From Allacma fusca (taxonomy: Eukaryota > Arthropoda > Collembola > Symphypleona > Sminthuridae), in assembly GCA_947179485.1 (NCBI GenBank), contig OX359249.1, positions 39,046,250-39,110,249 on the forward strand: a stretch of DNA of 64,000 nucleotides. Reading direction: 5' to 3'. Every line of letters starts with the position of its first letter. Position 1 is the stretch's first letter. The notes below the pieces were generated by a model. It was not told where the DNA came from, did no database searches, and was given only the letters and a program-made list of their open reading frames with translations. A program made the position numbers and the translations under genes. Below are positions 15,201 through 27,440 of this stretch, piece after piece.

Positions 15201-18200
15201 CACACGCTAAAGTAAACTTAGTACTTACTACTACTGTACAACCAGACTTACCACATGCCGCATCGTTTACGTTCAGAAAACTTCCAAAACTTTTCAAGCA
15301 TTGTAAATTTTTATTATTAGACCTAGCATAAAGAAATTATGTCATTGTGTAGCGCTAAATCTTCGATTTGGTACCATTATTATGCATGTGCCTGTATTTT
15401 GGGGGTAGTTTTACCATTCATTTCATTATTGTTGCAGTGTAACAACAAAAGTCCTGCGGAGAATCGTCACTAGATCCTTTTCTCAATGTTCAGTCTCTTC
15501 TGGCCTAATAATTCAAGGACGGTTCATTTATTTTCTTGGGTGACCACTTTTTTAGGGAAAGAATTTGTGAAAATTTATTGCATCGAAATTATTCTGAAAA
15601 TATTTTGAGGTATGAGCTCGTGAGGGCTCACTTGGATTGTAAAAATGTGATCGTAGCTGCTTGGACGGGATTATTGATAGAGAGGGGGAGCAATTTTTTT
15701 AGAAGGAATCCATGGGCGCCAATGGCTGTGTAAATATGATGGTACATAATGTGCCAGTTGCGGTTTAATGTTGATTGCGGATGCATACTTCGGTCTTGCT
15801 CTACCTTTAATAAGGTTGTATGTATTACTCATGTATGTTCTATATGTAAATGTAGATACTTGAACTAGTATAGGGCTGATTTAGCTTACAGCAGTTGGTT
15901 TGCAGGTTGGGGCTCATATGGAAGAAGTTGAACCGCATGTAAGCACCTGTCGATTAATTATGTACGGTATGGTGAGGAAGTCTCTCCCGGTGTTATGAAT
16001 AGCGTTGGTGGTGTGTGTTTGTGTTTGATAATTTTTTTAGCTCGATATTAGCTTCCACTTACACTTTCGATGGGTATAAGTGCATATTTTAAAGCTTGTG
16101 TGGATGTTCAAACTATGTATATCCTCATCTATGTAGGGATACTTATGTATATGAGCTTGCATGTGTACAGTTCGTAAATGTTGCTGGGAATGTTAGGATA
16201 TGTACATTGGATTTATGATAAAATATGAATTCGCTAGTGGCACCTGATACGGCCACCATAAGCTTGGGACTTTTTCAGGATTCACAGATATTTATTATAT
16301 TGGGATAGATACTACATGGAATGGATTGAATATGCAATATAGATATTTCTGTATGTAGGATAAGACAGGTATGTAATCCTGTATTGGTTGCTGGTAGATG
16401 TTTCTAAATGACAATAGTTGGGAAATGGGAAGGTGACTAACGCTCCTTGGATCTGAGTTTGTTTCTATTCCGGTGTTTCCACGATAATGTAGCAACCATC
16501 GATTGAACGTGCTGGAATAAAGCATACACTTGATAAAACTCTTATTCAGCGGAGTTCCTCTCGTCAATGTTGTAGTTCTCTGCAAACTGCGTCCCATGCT
16601 AGTATGGTCTTACTTGGGGCAATGGAAGTAGTGGCATATTTGGTGAAACAGTCGTGTTTGTAAATTCAATAACTAATTATATTTTATTTTTGTGAATTGC
16701 AACGGCAAACATAATTTCCATTCCGTCACTCTGTTTGTATCTTGAGACTCACAAAGTCAAGAATTAGAAGGAGTTTTAAAAAGTGAAATCGTTGTTCGAG
16801 GCCGACCTTCGGTACTCAGTCACAATTATAATACATCTTGGACATGTTGCCAAAGACGTGTTATTATTATGAGGGACTTGTACGGAATTGTAATCCATAC
16901 ATCGATGTAATGTTATGCTCATGCTAATTGAATATGTGTGAAGAGCAGACTATGTTAGTGAACTTAAATGTAAAAAGAAACATTCTTAAGAAGGGATTAT
17001 GTGAGTCCTGTGTTTAGGACGGATGGATATTATGCTGGGCTCTTTAATGTGGCCAGGCTTGACTTCATGGTCATCACATTTCAGTTTCCATCTGAACAAA
17101 ACTTTATTTTCCAGTCATTTGTCTATCCGCTGTGCATCAGTTTCAGTTGTTGTAACTCTACCGCAGGAATTTTATTTCTGCTTGTGCTCGGATTGAAAAA
17201 ATAAAAAATGAGGATAGATTTTGGTGTGAGTATCTTGGAAGTCAGAGCAGGTGGTTTTCACCAAAGTAATAGTAACGCTGTGGCTGTGGATGCATTAAAT
17301 CAACCAGTATTTACGTTTGTTGTACAAAATATGGGAAATCGTGCCCGGCAATATGTTAGTGATATCAAGAGTGTTATCACAATTTGACATATCTCTATAC
17401 ATAACTTCCATGAAGTCGGGAGATGAGCTGTGCTTCGTTGCAAAACTTTTTCCTCCAAAGCAAGTGTCTATAGTTGGAAACTTCACTGAAGCAATGTTTT
17501 ATCAACATTCCATCTTTTGTTGATTTAGCTTGATCTTCCCTTGCCTTGGTGGCTTTTGGACAATTTATAAAAATTCTTAGCCTTTGGAAGGAACAAGGAA
17601 CAATGGATTTAAATGCTGCTCCTCGCATTATATTTACATTTATTTTAGTCCTGACAAAAAGTTATTCATCAATTTTGTGACATCTCATTTTGTGACCTTA
17701 GAAATATACAGTGTTTAAAATATTTTTGGTACTTTCAAGACTAAGTCCAAGTTTAAATTCACCATTTTCACATACCATAAAAAAACTTTTGCAAGAACGT
17801 AACCTACACAATATAAAGGATATATTTAGCTCTGGGTGTTTATCTAGTCATTTGTAAGAATAGCGTGACCCAGAATATTTTATGAAGTTACTCGTACAGC
17901 GGATTTACTACGGATTACAAACCTTGTGTGCCTTTTCTTGATGTACATACACAGCATAATATACATGATGGATGTGTAAGTGTGTGTTTGTGCGAAACCA
18001 TGTTTTAAACTTAAACGTTTACAACTATGAAATTTGTACTTGAAAGAATAATCGGGATAGCGCATCCAAATCCGCATGTAAAATTTTAACTAGCCAGTAA
18101 TTGAGAAGGTGTGAATTCCATTGCTTTTGTTGAAATTTTCTGAGGACGAGGACAGGCGAAGAGGGAACGATTTTTCATACTATGTATTAAAAGTCTGCTT

Positions 18201-21200
18201 GCTCATCATGCGGCGGAATCAGTCCTTAGTTTATGTGGATACTAAGTGAGTATAAAATTCAGTCGTGTCGTGATGTTTGCACACTGTACACTTTTGAGGA
18301 TCACGAATGTAAAAAATGAGAATTTCAAGCTCTCGTTAGTGGCTTCATCTCCATAAATATATGATGCTACACATGAAATGATTAGATGTGGAGGGTAGCC
18401 AACTTCTATTATTCTTATTGTTTGATGAACCAAAGGAATCGTTCAGTTCAAGTCAGGCTAATTAGTGGTAACGTGATAAATGTGAAGGCAGCACTGTTAT
18501 TTAATTAAATTTTAAAGTCTCAGGATGCAACTGTAACAACAAAACAATGTATTACTTCAATCAGCACAGAGGCATGCGCTTATGTATATTTACATGCTTT
18601 ACGATGAGAAGTAATGAGAAAATTTACTTGTGCGCATAAAAAGCCAAGTCGTGAAAGGAGATTGTTCTTATAGAAATTCACATTTTATGGCTGCTCTTGG
18701 GAACTTTATTTACCATGCTTAAATTTTCAATTGCATTTAACTTGTATTGTCTTAGCAGTACATGGATTTGACCTATTTCCATAATAGTTGAATAGAGCTT
18801 GTTATATTTGCCAAGTTGTTTAAATGATAATGTACTAGAAAACATTAAAAATAATTTTAGCCAGAGCAACACCACTAACTAACTATTGATTCTAGACCAT
18901 TCCCAGTCCCTATACTGTAGTCTTCACATGTGACGGTGTGTAGGGAGTAACGGGTGAGCCCTATGGCATACAAACAAGCAAATAAAGTCAGGTGGAGCAA
19001 GGACCAACCCTGGTCTTGTTCACTATTAAAATGCTTAAAAATACAGCTATCCAACCGTTCCGTCTCGTGAATTTTCAAGTACCGAAATAAGCTTCACATG
19101 ACGTAATTATCTCAGTCTTAAATCTTGCGAATCTCAATATAAAATGGTAGATACATAAGGAAGGTAACTTGATCTGTCGTTGAGCATAACTTTGCGGATG
19201 GTGTTACTACATTTGAGGTTGAGAGAAAAAAAAGTATACATAAGCTCACAAGAGCAGCAAATTCACAAGTATTCTATCAAGGGGTATATCATGTAGAAAG
19301 GAAAAAAAACAGAATAAAGGGAACTCTTCATGTTTACGAGATCGCCGTTGAAGAAACTTATCATGTTGAGAACTCCGTATACATCATTTTTTTCAAGTTT
19401 TGACATATTGCAACACTTTAAACCAATGATGAAAATCCTTAGCCTTATGTCCTATGCAAGTTTGCTAATAATGTTTTTTTTTTTCGCTGTCATTTCAGAT
19501 GCAATGGACATGCTCCCTTACCTGCTGATTCTGCTTACTTCACAACTTCGGAGAGTAAAGCAAAATTCCTCACGCAGTATGTTAAAGATATGCACAATGA
19601 GTCAATTAGCAGAACTGATAGTCAAGAGCTCATCAAACAAAAGGTATGTAACCAAACCCTCAATCTTGAATATGTGAATTGATGCAAACACACAGCGGAC
19701 ATAATTATAGTAATAAGTGCACTTTTATTACTATACATCATGTTTTTATGCCTTTTTCCACTTAATTTTTGGCTTCCTCCCTTATAATTTGTTCCTTTTG
19801 AATGTCATCCTTTAGCATTCGTGCAGAAACAAATGTCATTTTTTTTACACCTTGTTTTGTCTAAATTTGATTATCATTATTTGCACGACACTTTAAACTC
19901 TGATGGAGAGGCCTGCTTGTGCGAGGTTGTAATAAGTGAAGTGGAAAGTTATTGCCTATTAAAAAATGCAGAAATTCATGAATATTTATCTAACAGTACA
20001 TGATAATATATGTATATTCCTACAGGAGGAGTTGGTTTCAAGAATAAGTCGTAAATTGGAGATTCTTCGAACGGAACAATTGGAAATTCGTGAGGAAATT
20101 CAGTCGAATGAGCACTTGGGACAGCTTGTAATTGAGAGGGTCAAACAGACTGCCAAACGTAATGAGTTCGATAAATTCAAACTCCACGTTGAGGAAATCG
20201 AGAAGATTACCAGCTTACTTTTAGGTCTGTCTGGACGTCTGGCCCGGGCTGAGAATGCTCTGATGGGCCTTGCAGAAAATTCTAATCCGCAAGAGAAGGT
20301 AATAATAGTTTACTTGCTTTTTTTTTTGTTCAAAAAATCCTCATACCCTCACCCCCTGTCCATTCGTAACGGAAAGTATGCGTGTGTACTAATGATTTGA
20401 AATCTGAGATTTGGTCATTAGAGAAAAGTTAAGTTGTGCAATTATTACGGTCATGATACTTATTCATGTTAGCATCCAACTACTAGAGCATTGATTGGTA
20501 TTATACCGGGGACGTCCAGCCAGTCGAGAGCAACTTGGAAAAAGTTAGATATTATTAATTGTGCCCGTAAAGTTTAATGTATAGCTCTACGGATACGTGT
20601 AGTCCATTACGACAACGTTTTACTCGTAAGCTAAATAGTTTTCCCTGAAGGCTAATGAGATGAGACGAAAACGGGCAAAGTTAGCATGGGCTAGATGTGT
20701 CAGAGCTATGTAATAGTCCTCATTCGTATTTTAAATGTGCCTTATTTAATTTCATGGAAATGGTTATGAGTGTTATTATGAAGGCAATGAGTTGAAGGAA
20801 AATGATGTAAAGGTTGTATGGTAAGTCCTTCCATTTGTGCACACATTGTCTAATGTTTGAACCCAGCATATTTTTTTTTTTGGTATTGTTTCTGGAATCC
20901 ATGAGAGTTTTATACTCAAAGTATGCCTGCACGTATAGTTTATCTACAACTATTAATCTTAGTTATAATTGGCAAAATGATTCTCAGTGCCGTTTAAGAT
21001 GGCTGAAACAAAGTTGTTGTGACGGCGACCGTTATGAATCATGCATGTAAATTAAGACAAGGAGAGAGTACAAAGTTGCAGTGCATAGTACATCTACAGT
21101 CAAGATTACAGAGCACAGAAGACTCTGCATAAAATCATTGTTAAAAGATTTGTCTGCTTGGCTTGAACCATCTTCGTCTTCGTAAGCCTTTTCCCCTCAG

Positions 21201-22415
21201 ACGGAATTACAAACCAGTGATAATGAACATGAATCTTCCCTGAGGCTTTATTTCAACAATCATTTCTTCGCTGTAATTCATTGTAAAAAATCTTCAGTGT
21301 GTTAATTGGCTTGTCATTAAGTCATTGGAAGTGTAGCGAGTGCGGGACTTCCTGTCTTGAATACTGCTCAAAGGAAATTTGATGGAGAAACGCGAGAAAA
21401 AGGTGGACTGTATGTATGCATATATATTTTTTTGCAGGGAAAGACTACAGGGAAATGGTAGGTAGGTCATTGGTGTACTCGTGGTCAAGTGCCAAATATT
21501 GACAAATATATGACATTAGCGTGAAGCCAACGCTCAGAGCAATTTTTACCTCGCCTGTCATCAACACTGGTTTATTCAGTATTTAAACTTGCCTTTTCTT
21601 TCGTTGCTGTGTGGGGTTATCAAATCGACAGTTCGTGTTCTTGTATAACTGTTGTCCTGATAAATATTACCTCACCAATGTTACAAGACACTAACAAACT
21701 ACTACTTTTCATTCTTTGTTTATCCTGTACAGCCACACTGACATAAACTAACTCGAGGATTAATTGTTGCAAAAATTTCTGCATGCATTTTTTCACGAGT
21801 TTTTCCTAACGGAACTTATACGCAAGTGTTGACATGAGTTCTAAGCTCTTCGTCACGATTTCCAATTTATTATGAAATAAACTATTCCTTTAGCTTCTTG
21901 TTTGTTTTTTTTTCATAGCTACTGCTACTGCAGCAGGGTTTGCATTCAGAAACTAGGAAAACATTGTATTGACAGGGGATATATTTTACCATATTGAGCA
22001 TTACATTCTCTCTTTTAGTGTGCTGTAAAATATATTAATCATGCATTGAGAAAGGAAGAATAAGAGATCAAACTTTATATTGATTGGTACTTTTGGGCAG
22101 CAGTCCAGAGTAACAGTTACGGAATATGTATTAATGTGTTTATTTTTATTGCAGAAAATCCTTGAGAGCAAGAGAGACAAGTTAAAGGAGCAGCTTGATG
22201 AAGCAAAAATTTTGAAGGAGAACATAGACCGAAGAAGTGCTCAAGTTTCTGGATTTCTTCAAAAGTACCTGACTGTTGAGGAGTATGCTGACTATCATCA
22301 TTTTGTCAAGATGAAAGCCAAGTTAATTATAGACTCACGTGAAATCGACGACAAAATTAAATTAGGAGATGAGCAAATGATGGCTCTTCAAGAAACTCTC
22401 AGCTCGTCGTCGTAG
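235..22415 (+). CDS. shroom: Shroom, C-terminal part with complete ASD2 domain
   Basis: Shroom proteins bind F-actin and recruit Rho kinase through the C-terminal ASD2 coiled coil, driving apical constriction in epithelia. Coding exons read here: 235-275 (tentative), 3704-3894, 9944-10819, 13364-13616, 19499-19643, 20026-20298 and 22155-22415 (TAG stop). All have AG acceptors and GT donors, and intron phases agree at every junction. The joined frame is 2040 nt, or 679 residues if the 235 start is used. Residues about 15-370 are low-complexity, Ser/Thr-rich linker. From about 370 to the end lies ASD2: a VPLPEHKTPADYMEGLF segment, an LPADSAYFTTSESKAKFL motif, then two charged heptad-rich coiled-coil exons ending in DDKIKLGDEQM, which resembles the C-terminal end of ASD2 in known Shrooms. 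No PDZ or ASD1 is seen; in longer isoforms these would lie upstream of base 1. Family identity rests on recognising ASD2. Confidence 0.88.
276..3703 (+). other. Shroom intron / upstream region
   Basis: AT-rich noncoding DNA. Simple repeats include GT (573-596), TA followed by TG (1110-1153) and a poly-A run near 3330-3348. No coding exon could be supported; the short open frames show no recognisable protein. Confidence 0.6.
3704..3894 (+). CDS. shroom: Shroom linker exon
   Basis: This internal exon is not bounded by an ATG. The acceptor is CAACAG ending at 3703 and the donor is CAG|GTATTA at 3895. It reads in the frame starting AGC AGT TAT at 3705 and encodes about 63 residues rich in Ser, Thr, Lys and Arg (for example SSYLHKDSYLAQRKERTLGY, then a Pro/Ser stretch). 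One base enters and one base leaves, matching both the candidate first exon at 235 and the large exon at 9944. A nearer AG at 3777-3778 would give a shorter exon in the same frame. No domain is recognised. A CT microsatellite follows the donor at 3919-3962. Confidence 0.6.
3895..9943 (+). other. Large Shroom intron
   Basis: About 6 kb of AT-rich sequence with CT (3919-3962) and TA (4348-4366) microsatellites and a short AGG-rich patch near 5036-5050. I saw no exon, RNA gene or clear transposon in it. Phase agreement between its flanking exons needs no extra exon here. Confidence 0.6.
9944..10819 (+). CDS. shroom: Shroom large Ser-rich exon
   Basis: An 876-nt exon after a T-rich tract and acceptor TTTTGTAG, ending CTACTAG|GTAACG. 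It encodes about 292 residues of Ser/Thr/Asn/Glu-rich, probably disordered sequence with acidic patches such as ESDEDEVH and a poly-Ser run near 10528. The last residues (DELSRDLAKQLPQGDKLQSLL) lead into the ASD2 region continued at 13364. In Shroom proteins this central portion is poorly conserved, so the assignment comes from splicing into ASD2 rather than from its own sequence. Confidence 0.85.
10820..13363 (+). other. Shroom intron
   Basis: A 2.5 kb AT-rich intron with no supported coding, RNA or repeat feature. Confidence 0.6.
13364..22415 (+). CDS. shroom: Shroom ASD2 exons (13364-13616, 19499-19643, 20026-20298, 22155-22415)
   Basis: Four exons encode the Rho-kinase-binding ASD2. The first starts with the conserved PLPEHKTPADYMEGLFP stretch followed by an acidic Ser-rich linker. 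The second carries the SAYFTTSESKAKFL block. The third (91 codons) and fourth (86 codons plus TAG) are almost entirely charged heptads, as expected for the antiparallel ASD2 coiled coil. The conserved KILESKRDKLKEQLDEA segment opens the last exon. Splice phases are 2/1, 0 and 0. The intron between the first two is nearly 6 kb; the others are 382 and 1856 bases. The domain looks intact with no stop or frameshift. Confidence 0.9.
13617..19498 (+). other. Largest ASD2 intron of Shroom
   Basis: A 5.9 kb AT-rich intron. The open frames in it (both strands, up to 100 codons) have no recognisable family, no matching splice structure and biased low-complexity composition, so I treat it as noncoding. 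Confidence 0.6.
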
Positions 22416-24010
22416 CATGTACTGTTTTCAGTAATGTTTAACGCATTTTTCCCCCGAAAATGAAAAAAATTACCAAATGAGAGCTGGGTTAAAACGCTTG
22501 TGTCCGTCACATATGCGCAATGATCAAAGTTAAAAAAATTATTTATCTCAATCGTCATTATTATTAATTAATGTAAATTTAGCCTGTAGTATTGTAGTTA
22601 TACTGAAGTATTTCCCACGTGACTGTGTATTCTTGTCTACTGTATAATTTCGCATTCTCCTATGTAAGATCTAGCGACCAGGGTGTGTAGCTGAATTTGT
22701 ATTTTCATGTGATTTGGGTCCACTGTTAATTGTAATATAATCAAACTTCGGGTGCCACTGCCTGTATTGTAGCCGTAAAGGGGTTGTGTTAGTCACATGG
22801 CAACTGTGTATCCAAGTTATAATTTCATTTAAATATTTTTTGGGTGACTTTACCTTACAAAGTGAATGTTCGCTAGCAAACTTGGGTAAATAACTAGCTC
22901 TGTACACATGTTAACTGTATGTATTGCTGCTAAAATCAAGAGTCTGCATGTATGTTGTATTGAACTAATTTATAGAGCTACAAAAATCACAAACGTTGGA
23001 CTAAAAATGACCATATACAAAGGATGCCGCATTCGTGTAAAGTAAGGCATCGTTTTAGCTTTAAATAGTTATGCATATTCGCAAATGTGTCGATACAAAA
23101 TAATTTAAGCTTGTGTAAGCATTTCAGAGGTAATAGTTGATTGTTTAGTTCAATTCCCCCAAAAATGATGTAATGTTCGTTGTAACATTTAGAAAAAAAC
23201 ACCTCTGTTGTATTCGCACCACTAACTAAATATATATACATACATACACACATATGGTACTACTGTAACTTACGTCATGTTTCTAAATCAAATCGCCGTA
23301 AAAGTGATACTAATGTACAGATTAATTCTTCTAGTTTCTTGTAACTTAAGGAGTATCTCGTATTGCTGCTAGAGTTGATTTTTAAGAAAATCGTAGTTGA
23401 GGCTTAAAAATTGTTCTGGCATGCTTTTCGGTTTAAAGCTAATTGTATGTATATCTAGAACTACAATGATTGAAATAAGTTTACGATAGATTTTTTCTAA
23501 AAAATCATAAAAATCTAAAAAAGCAAATTTTGCGCCATCTGCACTTTTGCTTGAAATGGTCGTTCCTCACTTAGATGCATAAATGTGTGTACCAATAGAT
23601 TAATTCGTGGATGAATTGTTTACAATATTCAAACGAGATAGTATTTACCCTATAATGATTGATTATTTTATATCAGTAATTGCATACCGTTGGTTAAGAG
23701 GTACTGGTGAGCATTGGTGTTCAGCTAATGTTGACCTGAGTAGATTCGTTTGGAAATGCCTGGAGAAAGCACTAAAAGCAACTTGGACGTCTACGGAAAA
23801 TGCCTCAAGGATTTACTCACTTTGCTTTTTCTGAAATCTACGGATGTTCGCTATTGTTTCTCGGATATAAGTACAGATGCTCAGTTGTTCTTCTTAATTG
23901 ACGATATTTGCTGTGAATTGTATGCCCTATACTCATGAAAATGTAGTCTTCGTTGAAAAAGAGTGTACCGAATGGTGAATTAAAATAAACTATGAAAGCA
24001 GTTATGCAGC
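22416..24010 (+). other. Probable Shroom 3'UTR
   Basis: AT-rich sequence after the TAG. The first canonical poly(A) signal I find is AATAAA at 23984-23989, overlapping an ATTAAA just before it. A UTR of about 1.6 kb is implied, but no transcript evidence is available here. Open frames inside it, such as 23607-23834, are not recognised. Confidence 0.45.
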
Positions 24011-25889
24011 TAAAGTAAGACTAGTATTTTACTGGCATGATCGATTCGCATCTTTCTTTTTTAAACTACCATCGGTTTCACTGTAACGAGACCTTACTCG
24101 GATTTGCATTTTTTACTATTTAAAGATGATCTAAAATACTCATTACCTATTTCGTTACTTCAAGGATGGCTCTTCGTTATAGTCATAAGACATCAGAGCA
24201 TAATTTCATCACAAGGTTACCATCTGCAAAACTAATTCTTCAGCCATTTATAAATCTCTTTATACTTTTACCCTGCAACAACACATTGAGGACAACAACA
24301 CATCGTACATCTATAGTTAATATTTTTCTTGGGAAATTAGCATGAGATAAAACTGCTGCTCATGTTAATTTCCGCATCTCTTACTTAGCTTTAACCGCGT
24401 TTAAACTACATAGATACATTACATTTAGACAAAATTACAATGGACAAAATTATGCGAATAAAACAGCCTGATGTCATCGTTCTCTACAATTACTATCAGT
24501 TCAATTCGAAGTAATCAACGTCCATTCATTGATAATTTTCAGCGTTGAAACTGCTTGTGATACAAACAAATACAATTTATGAGATGGAGACTATAACTCA
24601 ATACTCTGGGATGTTGGAGATGTGACCATACACAGACCATGAATAATATTATACAATATTATAACTCAGAACTAATACCTATATGACGATTCGCTTATGA
24701 AAGTTGTATCCTCAAATCATTCCCCTAATTCTATAGAAATCGATTAGAAGACTTTATCCTGTATTTCGGGGTTCACTTTAGCAACGAATTCAGTTTTTTT
24801 CGCATTTTTAGTTAAGTAGCTGATTAGAAACTAGAATAACGACAAAAAGTCGTTAAAGTGTAGTTATGAAATACGCACAGTACATCGCTTCTAACTGTTA
24901 AACCAATAATTTTCCTTGTGCATGTTATGTTTATTGCAAAATTACTTTTAAGAAATGGAAAAGTTACTGAATTTATAATTTATGTTCCAATGAAAGACTA
25001 GAAATTAAACAGATTCTATGTAGGGAAACAAGTGATTCATTGTTAGTGGCAACTTCAAAGTGAACACGAGAGTAGTTTTATGTCAACCTTTGATTGATAT
25101 TGCTTCACTGCGATTTCATTCATAAGGATTATGATTATACCATTATTTTAATAAGCAACTTCAGTTGTCCCGTGGTCCGGTCTTCCTCACTTGATTTTTT
25201 ACTTTTCAGCGGATGCATGATCAATATATAAAGATGTATCATGAAATTTCAAGACATGAAATTGTATTACAACAACTGGTAACTCGCATTAAAAATGTAA
25301 ATGAAAAAGTGAGCAATGAGAAAATGAAACGGTGACACGGGTGACATGTCCTTTGTCATTATACTAGTTCATTAACAACAATTTGTTTACATAATTCGTT
25401 TTAAAAACATTTTTTGTATTTACATTAAATGAGCAAGATTTCTTCCATGGAATCACAAATGTTCCCAATTAAAATTAAACTTAAATCAACGTTATCATGC
25501 TGTTATTCAGTTGATATTTTTAATAAAGGATTTTTCCAAAGAAGCTAAAATTCAAACCTTTAAAATAAAGGAAAAGGTTTGAAATTGGATCCAACGAGAA
25601 TTAATGTCTGTGATGTGCATTCAATTGATACCTCGAAATAATGACAATAATTAATTCTATCAACCTATTTGGCTCATTGGCTCTATACATTCCATAAAAC
25701 TTAAACTAGCTGCTCTTCAAAATATTGACAATTTGGTTCAATTTGCTGCACCATAACTTTGCATTAGGCTGTTTAAAAACAGCAAAGCAATTATTTAAAA
25801 CAAGGTGATGTGAATCAAAACACTAAAATTTTAAATAATCCCAACATTTTCATACACATGATAATTCCCAATTCGCCAGTTGGAGTAAC
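24011..25889. other. Convergent spacer between Shroom and the copper chaperone
   Basis: AT-rich, without a supported gene. The minus-strand copper chaperone needs a 3'UTR here. A minus-strand ATTAAA-type signal (TTTAAT at 25519-25524 on +) is one candidate, about 370 bases beyond its stop. Confidence 0.4.
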
Positions 25890-26758
25890 TCAGTTCTGTT
25901 GGCCAATGAAAGTAACTTTCTTCCCCGATTTCTCGAGGATAGCCTGGATGGCACCAGAATCCAATTTGGACGACTTCACCCATACCTTCTGGGTTTCCAG
26001 ACTCACCTTATGATCCTCGATGTCATTTCCTGTACACAATAATTCATCCCGGATCAGAAAAAGACACATATACTACATACCACATTTTCCACAGAGTTTT
26101 CGAAATGACAACACGTCATCGGAACGAATATTAAACAAATAACTCACGAATACTGCTTCCTTCCCAAGATTTCTCAAATCCTTCCAACACAATTATAAAA
26201 TAAACTCAAACAATAGCTCTATTCCAAGTACAAAAGAGCATTGTACCTAAACTATGCCAGTAGTCCCATTTACTCCCACAGCCCTCAGAAAAAAATCCAA
26301 CTTGCTTTTTAATTCTCTTAATTTACTACAATATCCAACCTTAAGCATACACTCATACATGATACCAGCAATAATGTAACAAGTCTCTATATCTACATCA
26401 CACGCTCAATTCACCATCTACTTGAGAAGTGTAATGACACCAACTATTGAGACCCTGACCTCACATTTATTTTCTATATTTACAAGAGTCATTTATACAA
26501 CTAATTATAAATAATCATACCAACAAACTTACCACGGTGACGGTCAAGAATGCGATTTAAAGCAGCCGAGCATCCACCACAGGACATCTCCACGTTGTAC
26601 TCGTACTGTAATCATAAATAAGTACATTATTAATTACGTTCAGTACATCAAATATGTGCAGGAATATTATCCAAGTATTAATTGCACCCCATGTCATGAC
26701 AACTGTCCCCCCTCGACAATAGAAATAACAATAAAGGATCACAAACCTCAGCAACCAT
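25890..26758 (-). CDS. ATOX1: Copper chaperone ATOX1/Atx1
   Basis: This small cytosolic copper carrier hands Cu(I) to Golgi P-type ATPases. Three coding exons on the minus strand: 26747-26758 (MVAE), 26533-26605 and 25890-26029 (TGA stop). Splice sites are GT-AG with phases 0 and 1. The 74-residue product has a single heavy-metal-associated fold and carries the copper site M-S-C-G-G-C at residues 11-16 (Met11, Cys13, Cys16), matching the family MxCxGC loop. Lys65 in KSGKK corresponds to the conserved Lys60 of the human protein. Family members are usually 68-73 residues, so it is full length. The first coding exon is only 12 nt; its acceptor (AAATCCAG) is weak in pyrimidines and its donor is GTTTGT. 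A noncoding 5' exon is likely upstream, near 27257-27440. Confidence 0.93.
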
Positions 26759-27015
26759 GATGTCTGGATTTCCTTCGCACTAAAGCCTCTATGCTGATAA
26801 CAAACGCTGAAAGTCACAGAAAGTCAAATTTCCAAGATTGAAATTAAATAATAGTAAATGTGTTCATACTATAATTCCAAGCTAATATTATGACTTTACT
26901 AACACAATTTTAAAATAAAATATTACCGGTGAGGTTCACTTGTGTAATCTTACGAGATTAAATTCAAAGAAATTCACGTCAATAAAATCTTCGACTTTCC
27001 TGGAAGATGAGCACT

Positions 27016-27258
27016 TTATTCCTCCATAGCCGTGATGACCTTATCGACAAATGACTTTACACTTAAATCTTCCACTGATTGCACGATATGAACTCCTGAA
27101 CTAATGCCGTTTGAATGAGCTATATACGTACACAGGACAAAATTATCAAGAACTAGTACGACATAGTCTGCAAAAGCTAAAGCTGTTTGTGTCTTTGAGG
27201 AGTTAATACTCACAATCCGAATTTGCTTTGCATACAGATACTTATACTGTACTTACTG
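27016..27258 (-). other. Unrecognised open frame upstream of ATOX1
   Basis: A minus-strand frame of about 80 codons runs from about 27258 to a TAA at 27016 and has rather protein-like composition (for example FADYVVLVLDNFVLCTYIAH and a C-terminal SFVDKVITAMEE). It has no in-frame ATG except near its end, so it could only be a spliced terminal exon. An AG at its upstream edge (ACAG) could act as acceptor. A consensus donor GTGAGT also occurs inside it on the same strand near 27212, and GTAAGT near 27256, which fit a noncoding first exon of ATOX1 instead. I recognise no family; it may be chance. Confidence 0.2.
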
Positions 27259-27440
27259 CTGTCACATTTTGCGCTCATATGGTTCAAAATCCCTGAGCAG
27301 CTACAACAACCGCCATCTAAAACCAATGAGCTCAGTCAAGAGCACTGATCTGTGCTTTACGCTTTGAAGTGGCTACCTTTGTAAAAGTGACGCTCCAGTT
27401 TAACCGCTGTTCCCTTCTGCCAATACCAAAATAACGAATG

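Noticed and set aside
16295-16597. 100-codon minus-strand frame inside the Shroom intron
   Set aside because: No known motifs, biased composition and no splice partners.
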